Origin: Azospirillum brasilense
GTDB lineage: Bacteria; Pseudomonadota; Alphaproteobacteria; Azospirillales; Azospirillaceae
Reading direction: 5' to 3'
Assembly (NCBI RefSeq): GCF_008365405.1
Contig: NZ_QOKV01000021.1
Location: forward strand, 1-64,000
DNA length: 64,000 bases
Made by a program: the position numbers and the translations under genes. Positions 1-7,852 of the stretch are shown in pieces. The notes under the pieces are model-generated. The model was not told the DNA's origin. It was given only the letters and a program-made list of their open reading frames with translations, and ran no database searches. Every line of letters starts with the position of its first letter. Position 1 is the stretch's first letter.

Positions 1-1
1 G

Positions 2-208
2 GCCCTCCTGGTCCCGCTGGGCAACCTGCTGATGGAAGCCACCGGCACCTGGGCGACCGTGCTCTACATCTGCGCCACCATGGACCTCATCGCGGCCTTC
101 TGCGCCATCGCGGTCCTGCGGCCAATGTTGCGCAAGCACCATGCCCGAAACGCCGAACTCGCCGCCCGGCAGGGTACGGGTCCGGTCACGGCGGCAGCCA
201 GCCCGTAA
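2..208 (+). CDS. MFS transporter, C-terminal end (5' cut by window)
   Basis: This is the last 68 codons of a membrane carrier whose start lies upstream of the window. The visible residues hold one complete transmembrane segment (ATVLYICATMDLIAAFCAIAV) followed by a positively charged, Ala-rich cytoplasmic tail. The pattern of a short loop with a Gly-Thr-Trp, a last helix and then a Leu-Arg-Pro-Met basic stretch resembles the end of oxalate/formate antiporter-type (OFA) major facilitator proteins. The family call rests on one helix, so the substrate is not established. A strong hairpin follows 23 bp after the stop. Confidence 0.5.
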   Translation, partial: ALLVPLGNLLMEATGTWATVLYICATMDLIAAFCAIAVLRPMLRKHHARNAELAARQGTGPVTAAASP

Positions 209-231
209 CCTCCGCTTCGGCGGACCGACCG

Positions 232-260
232 AAAGGGGGCCACGCGCGTGGCCCCCTTTT
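232..260 (+). terminator. Rho-independent terminator after the MFS gene
   Basis: A perfect inverted repeat (AAAGGGGGCCACG / CGTGGCCCCCTTT, loop of 2) ends in a short T run. It begins 23 bp after the MFS stop codon. The 13-bp GC-rich stem plus T tract is a classic intrinsic terminator. Confidence 0.85.
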
Positions 261-304
261 CGGCGTTCCGGGCGGCCTTGCGGAACGGGACAGGAGGGTG
301 GAGC

Positions 305-814
305 ATGTCGGCGGGGGGCATGGGCAATCGACGGCGGAGGCAGGGCATGGCAAAGGACGACGGCAGTTTCCGGCTGGTGCTCGCCTGCTCGTTGGGCGGG
401 GTGGCGGTCAGCTTGGCCCTCGGCTCGCTGCTGCTGTCGCGATGGACGCCCAGGACGGAAAACACGGTGGTCGAACGGGCGATCCACAACATGGACCGGC
501 AGACTTGCGAGCGGGTGCTGCATTCCTTCACGCAGCCGCAGCCGGTGGGCACCCGCGTGCTGTGGCTGTGGGCGGAGGAATCGACGCCGGGCGTCTTCAC
601 CGGAGCACCCTGGACGTCGCGGGTGACCGGGCCGGGTGTCCAGACGGCTGGGGCGGGGGCGGCGGCCGGCCGCTCCCCCCGTCCCTACGCCTTCGATCCG
701 GCGTCCCAGGCGGCGCCGGAGGCGGCCTGCTCCTTCCCGAACAACTCCCTGCACATCGTGTCGGTGGAGTATCCGCCCAAGCCGGACGCCGCTCCGGCGA
801 CCGTTAAACCATAA
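305..814 (+). CDS. Hypothetical membrane-anchored protein
   Basis: I do not recognise this 169-residue protein. The start at 305 is chosen because an AGGAGG lies 7 bases upstream; an in-frame ATG at 347 is possible, and the ORF extends back to 248 without a ribosome site. Residues about 20-42 form one hydrophobic helix after a basic stretch (GNRRRRQ), so it is probably anchored with the C-terminal part in the periplasm. That part has two Cys (in DRQTCERV and EAACSFPN), which could form a disulphide, and a Gly/Ala-rich linker. It sits alone, between a terminator and a convergent gene. Confidence 0.5.
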   Translation: MSAGGMGNRRRRQGMAKDDGSFRLVLACSLGGVAVSLALGSLLLSRWTPRTENTVVERAIHNMDRQTCERVLHSFTQPQPVGTRVLWLWAEESTPGVFTGAPWTSRVTGPGVQTAGAGAAAGRSPRPYAFDPASQAAPEAACSFPNNSLHIVSVEYPPKPDAAPATVKP

Positions 815-822
815 AAAAGGAA

Positions 823-853
823 AAGGGCCGGCCGCGGGAAGCGGCCGGCCCTT
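823..853. terminator. Bidirectional terminator between convergent genes
   Basis: A 13-bp perfect stem (AAGGGCCGGCCGC / GCGGCCGGCCCTT) with a 5-base loop, preceded by an A-rich run on the plus strand. It lies between the plus-strand gene ending at 814 and the minus-strand gene ending at 888, and can serve both. Confidence 0.85.
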
Positions 854-887
854 CTCGGCAGGCGGTGCGCCGGATGGAAGCGCCGCC

Positions 888-1610
888 TTACTCCTCGCGC
901 TGTCCCATGAGCTGCATCAGCATCTGGAAGAGGTTGATGAAGTTGAGGTAGAGCGAGAGGGCGCCCATGACGGCGAGCTTGGTGTTGCCCTCGTGGCCGT
1001 AGCCCTCGGCGTACTCCTCCTTGATGCGCTGGGTGTCGTAGGCGGTCAGGCCGGTGAAGATGACCACGCCGATCACCGAGATGGCGAACTGCAGCGCGCT
1101 GGAGCCGACGAAGATGTTGACGAGGCTGGCGATGACGATGCCGATCAGGCCCATCATCAGGAACGAGCCCATCTTCGACAGGTCGGCCTTGGTGGTGTAG
1201 CCCCACAGGCTCATCGCCGCGAACATCGCCGCGGTGATGAAGAACACCCGCGCCACGCTGGCCCCGGTGAAGACCAGGAAGATTGACGCCATCGAGACGC
1301 CCATCACCGCGCAGAAGGCCCAGAACAGCCCCTGCAGCGCGCTCGCCGACATCGCGTGGAAGCGGAAGGACAGCACCATGATGAAGGCCAGCGGCGCCAG
1401 CATCACCACCCACTTCAGCGGGGTCGTGAAGATCGGCACGTACAGCGCCGGCGTGCTCGCCACGAACAGGGCCACCAGGCCCGTCACGGCCAGACCGAGC
1501 ATCATGAAGTTGTAGACCCGCAGCATGTGCTTGCGCAGGCCCTCGTCGAACGCCGCGCCGTAGGCCGGCGCCGCGCTGCCGAATTGGTTGCCGTAGAAGG
1601 GTCCGCTCAT
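888..1610 (-). CDS. Bax inhibitor-1/YccA family membrane protein
   Basis: A 240-residue integral membrane protein of the BI-1/YccA (UPF0005) family, the usual length for the family. About seven hydrophobic helices run from residue 29 to near residue 225. The family-typical segments are visible: an N-terminal region ending in LRKHMLRVYNFM, and the late stretch FTGLTAYDTQRIKEEYAEG, which holds the conserved Asp of the last helices. Family members in bacteria are inner-membrane proteins linked to calcium leak or to interaction with FtsH-type quality control; the role here is not known. It is transcribed away from the anti-sigma gene on the same strand, 73 bp downstream of it. Confidence 0.88.
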   Translation of the reverse strand: MSGPFYGNQFGSAAPAYGAAFDEGLRKHMLRVYNFMMLGLAVTGLVALFVASTPALYVPIFTTPLKWVVMLAPLAFIMVLSFRFHAMSASALQGLFWAFCAVMGVSMASIFLVFTGASVARVFFITAAMFAAMSLWGYTTKADLSKMGSFLMMGLIGIVIASLVNIFVGSSALQFAISVIGVVIFTGLTAYDTQRIKEEYAEGYGHEGNTKLAVMGALSLYLNFINLFQMLMQLMGQREE

Positions 1611-1625
1611 TGTCTCACCATGTCC

Positions 1626-1655
1626 TTCGGATGCTTGTCGTTCGGATGCTTGTCG
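1626..1655 (+). repeat. Two tandem copies of a 15-bp unit
   Basis: The unit TTCGGATGCTTGTCG occurs twice head to tail in the 73-bp gap between the anti-sigma stop codon and the BI-1 start codon. It has no evident hairpin. It may be replication slippage in the leader of the BI-1 gene. Confidence 0.8.
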
Positions 1656-1683
1656 TTTGGCGCGCCTGGCTCGGGACCGTGGT

Positions 1684-2583
1684 TCAGAACCACGCCATGC
1701 GGGCGTCGCGGGCGTGGGCCAGGATCTCCTTTTCCGGCTGTTCGCCGCACAGCGCGTAGACCGTCGTCCCGACCTGCCAGTAGGCGACCGAGACGTTGCC
1801 GATCCGCTCCGCCTGGGGTTCGGTGACGGCGAAGCGGTCGACCTCGCTGGCGAACAGTGTGATCAGCTCGGACCCGCCGTGGCGGTAGGCCGCCTGCACC
1901 GCCACCCCGCCGTCCCAGGCCACCGTGCGCAGCCCGTCCGGCGCCTGCCCGATGTCGAGCTGCGGGATCGGCACCGCGACCTCCGGGTTGACGGAGGCAA
2001 GCCGGTTCACCAGGGAATTGGCAGCGTCGGCGAAGGGCTTGAAGTCGATCCCGCTGTGCAGCGCCTGCTGGTGGGTCTGGGCGGCGATGGTGATGTAGTG
2101 GGTGGCCGCGTGGGCCGTGGCGACAGGATTGACCGAGAGCGACGACACCGCGCTGTGCGCCGTCCAGCCGAGCCCGACGAGGCACAGAGCCGCCACCGCC
2201 CGCCGCCCGCGGCCCGAGCCCTTGGTGGCCCGCGCCCGGTTCATCAGCTCCGCCGCCGGGCGGCGCCATAGCGCTCCCCACTGCTTGCGCCGCGGCAGCG
2301 GCGCGCCGGCACCGACCGCCGGCTGGGCCGGGGTGGAAGGCGGTTCGGCGGTGGGGTCGGCGGCGGGTTCGGGGGCGACCATTTCGGCCGCCGCCTTCTC
2401 AATGGCCGGTCCGGCTATGAACAGGCGGATCTCGTCGCGCACCCGCATGTCGTGCATGACGCGGGCGGCCTCCTCCGGATTGGCCTCCAGGTAGGCTTCC
2501 ACCTCGATGCGGCGCTGCGCGTCGAGTTCGCCGTCCACATAGGCGTTCAGGTCGATGTCGCTGATCGGTTCGTTCATCGTCAT
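1684..2583 (-). CDS. Anti-sigma factor, membrane-anchored (non-zinc type)
   Basis: A 299-residue protein. Residues 1-55 (MNEPISDIDLNAYVDGELD..., then a helix rich in Glu/Ala/Arg) look like the sigma-binding N-terminus of ECF anti-sigma factors, but the HxxxCxxC zinc motif is absent. A Pro/Ala linker (70-98) leads to a single transmembrane helix at about 129-147 (AVAALCLVGLGWTAHSAVS) and a periplasmic domain of about 150 residues. The ATG overlaps the sigma-factor stop as ATGA, so the two are translationally coupled. The expected job is to hold the sigma factor at the membrane until a periplasmic or envelope signal arrives; the signal cannot be read from sequence. Confidence 0.85.
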   Translation of the reverse strand: MTMNEPISDIDLNAYVDGELDAQRRIEVEAYLEANPEEAARVMHDMRVRDEIRLFIAGPAIEKAAAEMVAPEPAADPTAEPPSTPAQPAVGAGAPLPRRKQWGALWRRPAAELMNRARATKGSGRGRRAVAALCLVGLGWTAHSAVSSLSVNPVATAHAATHYITIAAQTHQQALHSGIDFKPFADAANSLVNRLASVNPEVAVPIPQLDIGQAPDGLRTVAWDGGVAVQAAYRHGGSELITLFASEVDRFAVTEPQAERIGNVSVAYWQVGTTVYALCGEQPEKEILAHARDARMAWF

Positions 2584-3128
2584 TTCACCACGCGCAACGG
2601 GGGGCGCTGGACCCGGTCTGATGGGTTGCGGTCGGACTGGTCTGACGCCGGCTGGCGCCCGCCGCCCGTCTTGGCCCGCAGCGCGTCGCGCGCACGGCCC
2701 AGGCGGGACATCAGGGTGCCCACGGGGATGCCCAGGCATTCGGCGGCGTCCCGGTAGGACATGCCGTCGAGCGCCACGAGCACCAGGGCCTCCCGCTGTT
2801 CGACCGGCAGGGTCATCAGGGCCGCGATGGTCTGGCCCAGATGGACGTGGCTCAACTGCGCGGGCGGGGAGCCTTCCTCCACCATCGAGCTGAGCTCGCC
2901 GGTCGCCTGGCGTTCGGCCTGCTGGCGCCGCCAGCGGTCCACGAAGGTGTTGTGGACGATGGCGAGCAGCCACTTGCGCAGGTCGCGCCCGTCCGTGAAG
3001 GACGACGCCCCCTCGATGGCTTTGACGAGCGCCTCCTGGACGAGGTCCTCCGCCTGGTCGGGGTCGCGCATCAGGACCAGGGCGTAGCGCCGCAGAACGT
3101 CCAGATGCTGTCCCAGCTCGTCTTTCAT
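2580..3128 (-). CDS. ECF-family RNA polymerase sigma factor
   Basis: A 182-residue sigma-70 family protein of the two-domain ECF type. Region 2 is seen in RRYALVLMRDPDQAEDLVQE and the following Arg/Trp-rich helix, and region 4 in LPVEQREALVLVALDGMSY with the helix-turn-helix AAECLGIPVGTLMSRLGRAR. The start at 3128 is preferred because GGGAC lies just upstream and the family usually begins here. ATGs at 3161 and 3170 would add 11-14 residues with no better ribosome site. It is cotranscribed with the anti-sigma gene. The cysteine-free partner and the absence of phyR/nepR argue against EcfG. Confidence 0.9.
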   Translation of the reverse strand: MKDELGQHLDVLRRYALVLMRDPDQAEDLVQEALVKAIEGASSFTDGRDLRKWLLAIVHNTFVDRWRRQQAERQATGELSSMVEEGSPPAQLSHVHLGQTIAALMTLPVEQREALVLVALDGMSYRDAAECLGIPVGTLMSRLGRARDALRAKTGGGRQPASDQSDRNPSDRVQRPPLRVVK

Positions 3129-3305
3129 CACCGTCCCGGATTGGTTCTTCACACTCGGCATACGGATCATGCCGTGGCTTAATCCGCTCCGGGGGAAAAA
3201 ATCGCCACGGGATTGGCTTGCGCGCGGACGCGGGGCGGAGTAGGTCAGAAGCGCCTGGAGCCCTGGAGAATGCTGGGGTTCCTCCATGAACAAGGGGAGT
3301 AGGGA

Positions 3306-3590
3306 ATGACGAAGGCCGATCTCATCGACGCGATCGCCGGCAAGCTGGGCGGCACCAAGGCCGACGCCGGCAAGGCGCTGGACGCGGTTCTGGAGAGCCT
3401 GCAGGACGCGCTGGTCAAGGGGGAGACGGTCAAGCTGCCGGGCTTCGGCCAGTTCGAGATCGCCGAGCGCGGCGAGCGCACGGGCCGCAACCCGCAGACC
3501 GGTGCGGAGATCAAGATCGCCGCCTCCAAGGCGCCGAAGTTCTCCGCCGGCAAGGCCCTCAAGGACGCCGTCAACGGCAAGGCCGAGTAA
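3306..3590 (+). CDS. hupB: HU-family DNA-binding protein
   Basis: A 94-residue histone-like nucleoid protein that binds and bends DNA as a dimer. It begins MTKADLIDAIAGKLGGTKAD, the usual dimerisation helices, and carries the flexible DNA-binding arm around GRNPQTGAEIKIAA with the Pro that intercalates into DNA. Family length is about 90. A purine-rich ribosome site (GGGGAGTAGGG) precedes the ATG. It is monocistronic, divergent from the sigma gene, and ends before a strong terminator. The gene symbol is by homology only; bacteria of this kind often have more than one copy. Confidence 0.93.
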   Translation: MTKADLIDAIAGKLGGTKADAGKALDAVLESLQDALVKGETVKLPGFGQFEIAERGERTGRNPQTGAEIKIAASKAPKFSAGKALKDAVNGKAE

Positions 3591-3622
3591 GCCTTCCGCA
3601 AGGACGATCCTTGTATTGGATG

Positions 3623-3650
3623 AAGGGGCGGCGGCAACGCCGCCCCTTTC
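3623..3650 (+). terminator. Rho-independent terminator after hupB
   Basis: An 11-bp GC-rich stem (AAGGGGCGGCG / CGCCGCCCCTT) with a GCAA tetraloop, followed by TTCGTCTTT. It lies 32 bp after the HU stop codon and 26 bp before the next start. Confidence 0.85.
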
Positions 3651-3676
3651 GTCTTTCCAAATTTCTTGGTGACGAC

Positions 3677-3859
3677 ATGAGCAGCAACAACGTCTACCGC
3701 TGGATCAAGGTCGAGGGACGGTGGGAGCCGGCGCAACAACTGGGCGATGGCTCCTACATGCCGATCGGCGACATCGTGCCGCTGCCCGCCCGCAGCGTGA
3801 AGGTCGGTCCGGTGATCGAGCCGCCGCCCCGCAACGCCGCCCCCAAGGACGACGACTGA
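3677..3859 (+). CDS. Small hypothetical protein (60 aa)
   Basis: A 60-residue soluble protein, not recognised. It begins MSSNNVYRWIKVEGRWEPA and continues with a YMPIGDIVPLPARSVKVGP stretch and a Pro/Asp-rich tail. The two short Trp-containing strands followed by a Pro-rich end suggest a small beta fold. The start at 3677 is the first ATG after the terminator hairpin; the ribosome site is weak. High-GC third positions and the sensible composition argue that it is real. Its function is unknown. Confidence 0.5.
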   Translation: MSSNNVYRWIKVEGRWEPAQQLGDGSYMPIGDIVPLPARSVKVGPVIEPPPRNAAPKDDD

Positions 3860-3868
3860 ACCCGGGCT

Positions 3869-4243
3869 CTACCCGAAGGACCGGGCGTGGTCGAGCATGG
3901 CGCGGACGGCGCCGATCGCCGCCTGGAAGCTGAAGGGCTTGTGCAGGACGCGCAGCCGGTCCGATTCCGGGTGCCGGAGCGCGCCGCTGTCGGCGGTCAT
4001 GACGATCACCGGCAGGGCGGGCCGCCGCGCCCGCGTCCGGCGAATCAGCTCGTTGCCATCCATCACCGGCATGCGCAGGTCGGTCATCAGCAGCGACGCC
4101 GGGCCGCTTTCCAGGGCGGTGATGGCTTCCAACCCGTTGTGGGTCAGCGTGACGCGCAGCCCCTGGCCTTCCAGCGTGTCGGCAAGGGCCAGGGCTTCGA
4201 GGCGTTCATCCTCGGCCACGAGGATGTGGGGAACGGACTCCAT
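3869..4243 (-). CDS. Stand-alone response regulator receiver protein
   Basis: A single-domain CheY-like receiver of 124 residues. The phosphorylation pocket is intact: acidic pair in LVAEDERLEA, acceptor Asp in LLMTDLRMPVMDG, Thr in VIVMTADSG and Lys in RVLHKPFS. The ATG at 4243 is chosen; an in-frame TTG at 4258 would add five residues. There is no output domain and no adjacent histidine kinase, so the partner is elsewhere. It is convergent with the 60-residue gene and lies upstream of the Crp/Fnr stop, with no operon link visible. Confidence 0.88.
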   Translation of the reverse strand: MESVPHILVAEDERLEALALADTLEGQGLRVTLTHNGLEAITALESGPASLLMTDLRMPVMDGNELIRRTRARRPALPVIVMTADSGALRHPESDRLRVLHKPFSFQAAIGAVRAMLDHARSFG

Positions 4244-4342
4244 GGTTCGGCCTGACAATGCAACGCAAAGGGAGTAAGGGGTACGTTGCGGCCGGCCGAA
4301 TGGATTTCCCTTGATTGCGGAGGGTGATCAGCGTGCTTGGTT

Positions 4343-5074
4343 TCAGGCGCATTCGGCCAGATCGGCCAGGGCCTCGGCGTCCAGCAGCTCGACCCTGCCG
4401 CCGTCCAGGATGCGGATCAGGCGCGAGGTCTTCAGCTTGGTGAAGCCGCGCGACACGGTTTCCGTGGTCAGGCCGAGATGGTCGGCGATGTCGCAGCGGC
4501 TCATCGGCAGAGCGATGGCCCGGCCGGCACCGGCCCGGCGGCTCAGCGCCAGCAGGAAGCTGGCCAGCTTCTCCAGCGCCGACTTGCGGCCCAGCAGCAG
4601 CATCTGGTCCTGCGCCGCCACCAGCTCGGAGGTGGTGACCGACAGCAGCCGGCGGGCCAGGGCGGGCTGGGAGTCCAGCAGGGCGTCGAGCTGGCAGCGC
4701 GGGATGCGCTGGACGGTGGAGGCGGTGATCGCCTCGGCGGAGTAGAGGTAGCGGTCGGCGAAGGCCAGCCCGACCATGTCGCCGGCCTGGAGGAAGCCGA
4801 TGATCTGGCGGCGACCGTCCGGCAGCAGCTTGTAGAGGCGGATCATGCCATCCACCACCCGGAAGACGGCGTCGGCGGCCTCGCCCTCGGCGAAGATGGA
4901 CTGCTCGCGGTCGAACACCCGGAACTGGGCGATGGCGGCCAGCGGGTCGATGTCGTTGGCGGCGAAGCCGGCGGCGGGACGGGAGGGGGCGACACGCGGC
5001 ATCGCCATCACGGCGGCCTGATGGCCGTGCGGAACACGCGTCGGCTGGGCGGCGATGGCGGTGTGAGCGTGCAT
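4343..5074 (-). CDS. Crp/Fnr family transcriptional regulator (FixK-like, no iron-sulphur cysteines)
   Basis: A 243-residue regulator. A long N-terminal tail precedes a cyclic-nucleotide-binding fold (residues about 45-150, including IFAEGEAADAVFRVVDGMIR) and a winged helix with CDIADHLGLTTETVSRGFTKL. The recognition helix E-x-x-S-R matches the FNR/FixK class, which reads TTGAT-N4-ATCAA-like sites. The N-terminus lacks the Cys cluster of Fnr, so oxygen is not sensed by an Fe-S centre; family members of this type are often controlled by transcription or by another ligand. The gene is monocistronic, with a 181-bp upstream region that contains a palindrome at 5188-5203. Confidence 0.88.
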   Translation of the reverse strand: MHAHTAIAAQPTRVPHGHQAAVMAMPRVAPSRPAAGFAANDIDPLAAIAQFRVFDREQSIFAEGEAADAVFRVVDGMIRLYKLLPDGRRQIIGFLQAGDMVGLAFADRYLYSAEAITASTVQRIPRCQLDALLDSQPALARRLLSVTTSELVAAQDQMLLLGRKSALEKLASFLLALSRRAGAGRAIALPMSRCDIADHLGLTTETVSRGFTKLKTSRLIRILDGGRVELLDAEALADLAECA

Positions 5075-5187
5075 GTCGGGGCCCTCGGCGTTCGTGGAAG
5101 CGGCCCGTCCCTGTGGGGCAACCGCTCGATGAGCCGAAGTTATGCGCTGCGGGGTACCCTGTGCAGTTCGGTCTTGTACCTAAGGGG

Positions 5188-5203
5188 CTTTGCGTACGTA
5201 AGA
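5188..5203. promoter_or_regulatory. Near-palindromic candidate operator upstream of the Crp/Fnr gene
   Basis: The stretch CTTTGCGTACGTAAGA is a palindrome around GTACG with one mismatch (TTGCGTACGTAA). It lies about 115 bp upstream of the regulator start codon, in an otherwise unremarkable gap. It is not a canonical FNR box (TTGAT-N4-ATCAA), so its reader is unknown. Confidence 0.3.
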
Positions 5204-5255
5204 CTACCTAGGGGGCATTGCGGACGCTTGGGGGGCGGAGGGGGAGCAGGGATGC

Positions 5256-6572
5256 TCACCCCCCGTGGACCAGCCGTTCGAACAGGTCCTCCGACCCCAT
5301 CTGCCCGCCCTTGAGCATCAGCTCGACGCCGTCGGTGGGCGGGTGCGCGCTGTGGGTCAGGCTGACCGTCACGCCGGGGCTGAGCGCCGTCCGGTAGGAC
5401 AGGCCCCACAGACCCAGCGCCTTCACCGCCTTGCTGGAGGTGTCGCCCCCGGCGATGCCCATGCGGCGCAGCGGCACCGCGCGGGCGACCGAGGCGACAA
5501 AGTCCGCGGTGGCGTCGGCGATGGCGGCGGACTGGGCGGTGTCGGGCGTCTCGCCCTCCGCCGGAGCGGTCCACACCAGCACGTTCCGTCCCTGGCCCAG
5601 CAGGCCGGCGATCTCGCTCCGCAACCGCTCGCGGTAGGAGGGGTCGCGGCACAGGGCGGCGGCGTCCGCCGGCATCCGGTGGAAGGAGTTCGCCGCGGCG
5701 ATCTGCCGGCGGGTGACCGGCGACAGGCTGCCGGCCAGCACGAAGACCGGCCCCGCCGCGGCGGCCAGCGGCGCGTCGCCGATCGCCCCGTCGCGCTCCC
5801 ACTGGGTGGCCAGCGCCTGGACCACGCCGCTCGGCCCGACCGCCAGGAGGGGCGAGCGCTGTGCCCGTTCCCAGATCAGCCGCCCGGCGGGCGCCAGATC
5901 GGCCGGTTGGGCGATGTCCAGCAGGACGGCGGGAGCACCGGCCGCCACAATCCGGTCGAGCTTTTCGTCCAGCGCCCCGGTGTCCAGTCCGTAATCCGGG
6001 TAGTGCAGGGCGCCCATCCCCTCCAACCCCTGCGCGGCGAGATGGAGGCGCAGGTCGGCCTCCGTCATCGGGGTCACCGGATGGGCCTTCATCGTCGGGT
6101 GGCGGTCGATGCGGTAGACCGTCCCGCCGGTGCCCGCCGCGGCGAACAGCGTGCTGAACAGGCAATAGCGTCCGATGTTCGGCTGGCCTCCCACCACCGG
6201 CAGGAAGGGGTTGGGGAAGAAGGGCCGCAGGGCCGCCACCGCCGCCCCGATGCTGCCGACCTGCGGCGCGCTGTCGAAGGTCGAGCAGCACTTGTAGTGC
6301 ATCACCGGCACGCCGAGCCCGGCGAAGAAGCGCCCCACCGGCACCAGCTCCGCCCGCAGGGCCTCCGGCTCCATGGTCCGCGACGCCCCGGCGATCCCCA
6401 GCGCGTCCAGCGGGCCGAGGCCGGCCAGCCGCTCCGCGTCGGGGATCTCCAGCAGCAGCAGCGCCCGCTGCCCGGCCTTCGCCAAGGTGGCCAGCGTGTC
6501 GGTGGCCCCGGTGAAGTCGTCCCCATACCAGCCCAGACGGGGGCCGGGCCGGGGCGGCGGATGGCTCGTCAC
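5256..6572 (-). CDS. Four-carbon acid sugar kinase family (DUF1537), OiaK-like
   Basis: A 438-residue ATP-dependent sugar-acid kinase of the DUF1537 family. The N-terminal substrate domain has the hallmark DDFTGATD at residues 18-25. The C-terminal nucleotide domain shows the Gly-rich GGDTSSKAVKALGL and a late GPSGVVQAL-type stretch. The GTG start overlaps the stop of the RuBisCO-like gene as GTGA. Family members phosphorylate tetronates, erythronate derivatives or 3-oxo-isoapionate. The tight pairing with an RLP matches the OiaK/OiaX arrangement of D-apionate breakdown, which makes 3-oxo-isoapionate or a close analogue the best guess. This is inference from context; no binding residue settles the substrate. 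Confidence 0.88.
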   Translation of the reverse strand: MTSHPPPRPGPRLGWYGDDFTGATDTLATLAKAGQRALLLLEIPDAERLAGLGPLDALGIAGASRTMEPEALRAELVPVGRFFAGLGVPVMHYKCCSTFDSAPQVGSIGAAVAALRPFFPNPFLPVVGGQPNIGRYCLFSTLFAAAGTGGTVYRIDRHPTMKAHPVTPMTEADLRLHLAAQGLEGMGALHYPDYGLDTGALDEKLDRIVAAGAPAVLLDIAQPADLAPAGRLIWERAQRSPLLAVGPSGVVQALATQWERDGAIGDAPLAAAAGPVFVLAGSLSPVTRRQIAAANSFHRMPADAAALCRDPSYRERLRSEIAGLLGQGRNVLVWTAPAEGETPDTAQSAAIADATADFVASVARAVPLRRMGIAGGDTSSKAVKALGLWGLSYRTALSPGVTVSLTHSAHPPTDGVELMLKGGQMGSEDLFERLVHGG

Positions 6573-7852
6573 TTGGAGGCTCCGAAGAACTCCAGGGCGC
6601 GCTTCAACTCCGGCCGGGTCGCAGCGGCGTCGGGCAGGGCGACGCCCTCGCGCACCGCCTCCCAGGCCTGGCGGATGCTCGTCACGCCGGCGGCGGGGCC
6701 GTCCGGGTGGGCCATGATGCCGCCGCCGGACATGAACAGCAGGTCGTCCGTCCCCACCGCGTCCCAGGTGACGGGCACGGTCCCCGCCCACTGGCCGGAG
6801 GAGAAGGCCGGCATCACCGCGTCGTCGCAGCCTTCGGCCAGCGGGGCGAGGCAGGACTTGGCGCCGTCGATGACCTCCGCGTCGGGCTGGGCGAACTTGC
6901 CCTGGAGGCCGTGGACGTGCATGTGGTCCACCCCGGCCAGCCGCCACAGCGTCTGGTAGGCGTCGAAACCAATGCCCAGGCTGGGGTGGCGCGACAGGGC
7001 GCCGAAGCCGTTGCGGTGCCCGTGCAGCACCAAGCCGCTGTGACGGCGCAGGGTCTGCACGGCGGAGAAGCCGCACCAGTTCAGGCTGACCATCACGCAG
7101 CTTCCGCCCTCGCGCTCCACCAGATCGGCGTGGCGGCGCATGGCGTCCGTCTCGTCGCTGATGTTGAAGGCGACCATCACGTGCTTGCCGGTGCGGTCCT
7201 GGTGGCGGCGCACCCGGTCCATCACCGCCGGCACGCGCTGGGCCAGCGGGGCGTGGACCGGATCGGCGCAGATCTCGTCATCCTTGATGAAGTCCAGCCC
7301 GGCGGCGCAGAGCGTACCGACCAACTCGCCGGTCTCCTCAGCCGACAGGCCGAGGTTCGGCTTGATGATGGAGCCGACCAGCGCCCCGCGCTCCACCCCG
7401 GTCAGCCGCCGGGTGCCGGCCACGCCGTGCCGCGGCGCGTCGAAGCCCTTGCGGTACGCGGCGGGCAGGCGCACGGAGTCGAGCCGCAGGCCGGTGACCT
7501 CGCCCAGGTCGAACAGGTTGCCGGCAACGGTGGCGGCCAGCGTCGGCAGGTTGGCGCCGACGTTGCCGGTGGGAAAGCTGATGGTGACGCGGGCGCGCCG
7601 CCACGGTCCGGGCCGCTTCTGCCGCTCCAGCCATGTGTTCGGCAGGCTGGGGGAGGCGGCGGGTTCCAGCTCCTCCACCCGCTCCACCACGGCGCGGGCG
7701 CGGGCGCGCAGGTCGTCCGTCTCGCCGTGGACGCGGGTGAAGGTGCCGCAGGACTGCTCCCCCGCCATGACCTCCGCCACCTTGGCGGGGTCCAGCGGGG
7801 TTTCGATCAGATAGGTCGCCTCGAAGCGGTCGGAGCGCATGGCGGTGCTCAC
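6569..7852 (-). CDS. RuBisCO-like protein (form IV, OiaX-like)
   Basis: A 427-residue RuBisCO large-subunit homologue. Counting from the GTG, key enolisation residues survive: K164 (IIKPNLGLS), K190-D192-E193 (FIKDDE, the carbamylation and Mg site), H279 (LHGHRNG), H312 and loop-6-like K319 (MHVHGLQGKF), and the phosphate-binding GGGIMAHPDGP. The spacing from H312 to K319 is the same as from His327 to Lys334 of RuBisCO. The kinase and VOC genes overlap it by GTGA at both ends, and the GTG at 7852 is chosen for that reason (an ATG at 7840 is the alternative). The RLP OiaX decarboxylates 3-oxo-isoapionate-4-phosphate; an equivalent step on the kinase product is likely here. Carbon fixation is not implied, since no phosphoribulokinase or small subunit is present. 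Confidence 0.9.
   Translation of the reverse strand: MSTAMRSDRFEATYLIETPLDPAKVAEVMAGEQSCGTFTRVHGETDDLRARARAVVERVEELEPAASPSLPNTWLERQKRPGPWRRARVTISFPTGNVGANLPTLAATVAGNLFDLGEVTGLRLDSVRLPAAYRKGFDAPRHGVAGTRRLTGVERGALVGSIIKPNLGLSAEETGELVGTLCAAGLDFIKDDEICADPVHAPLAQRVPAVMDRVRRHQDRTGKHVMVAFNISDETDAMRRHADLVEREGGSCVMVSLNWCGFSAVQTLRRHSGLVLHGHRNGFGALSRHPSLGIGFDAYQTLWRLAGVDHMHVHGLQGKFAQPDAEVIDGAKSCLAPLAEGCDDAVMPAFSSGQWAGTVPVTWDAVGTDDLLFMSGGGIMAHPDGPAAGVTSIRQAWEAVREGVALPDAAATRPELKRALEFFGASK

Noticed and set aside
6569-7852. RuBisCO-like gene as evidence for carbon fixation
   Set aside because: It lacks small-subunit and phosphoribulokinase neighbours, sits with a DUF1537 kinase and TRAP transporter, and has form-IV-like substitutions around the catalytic loops.
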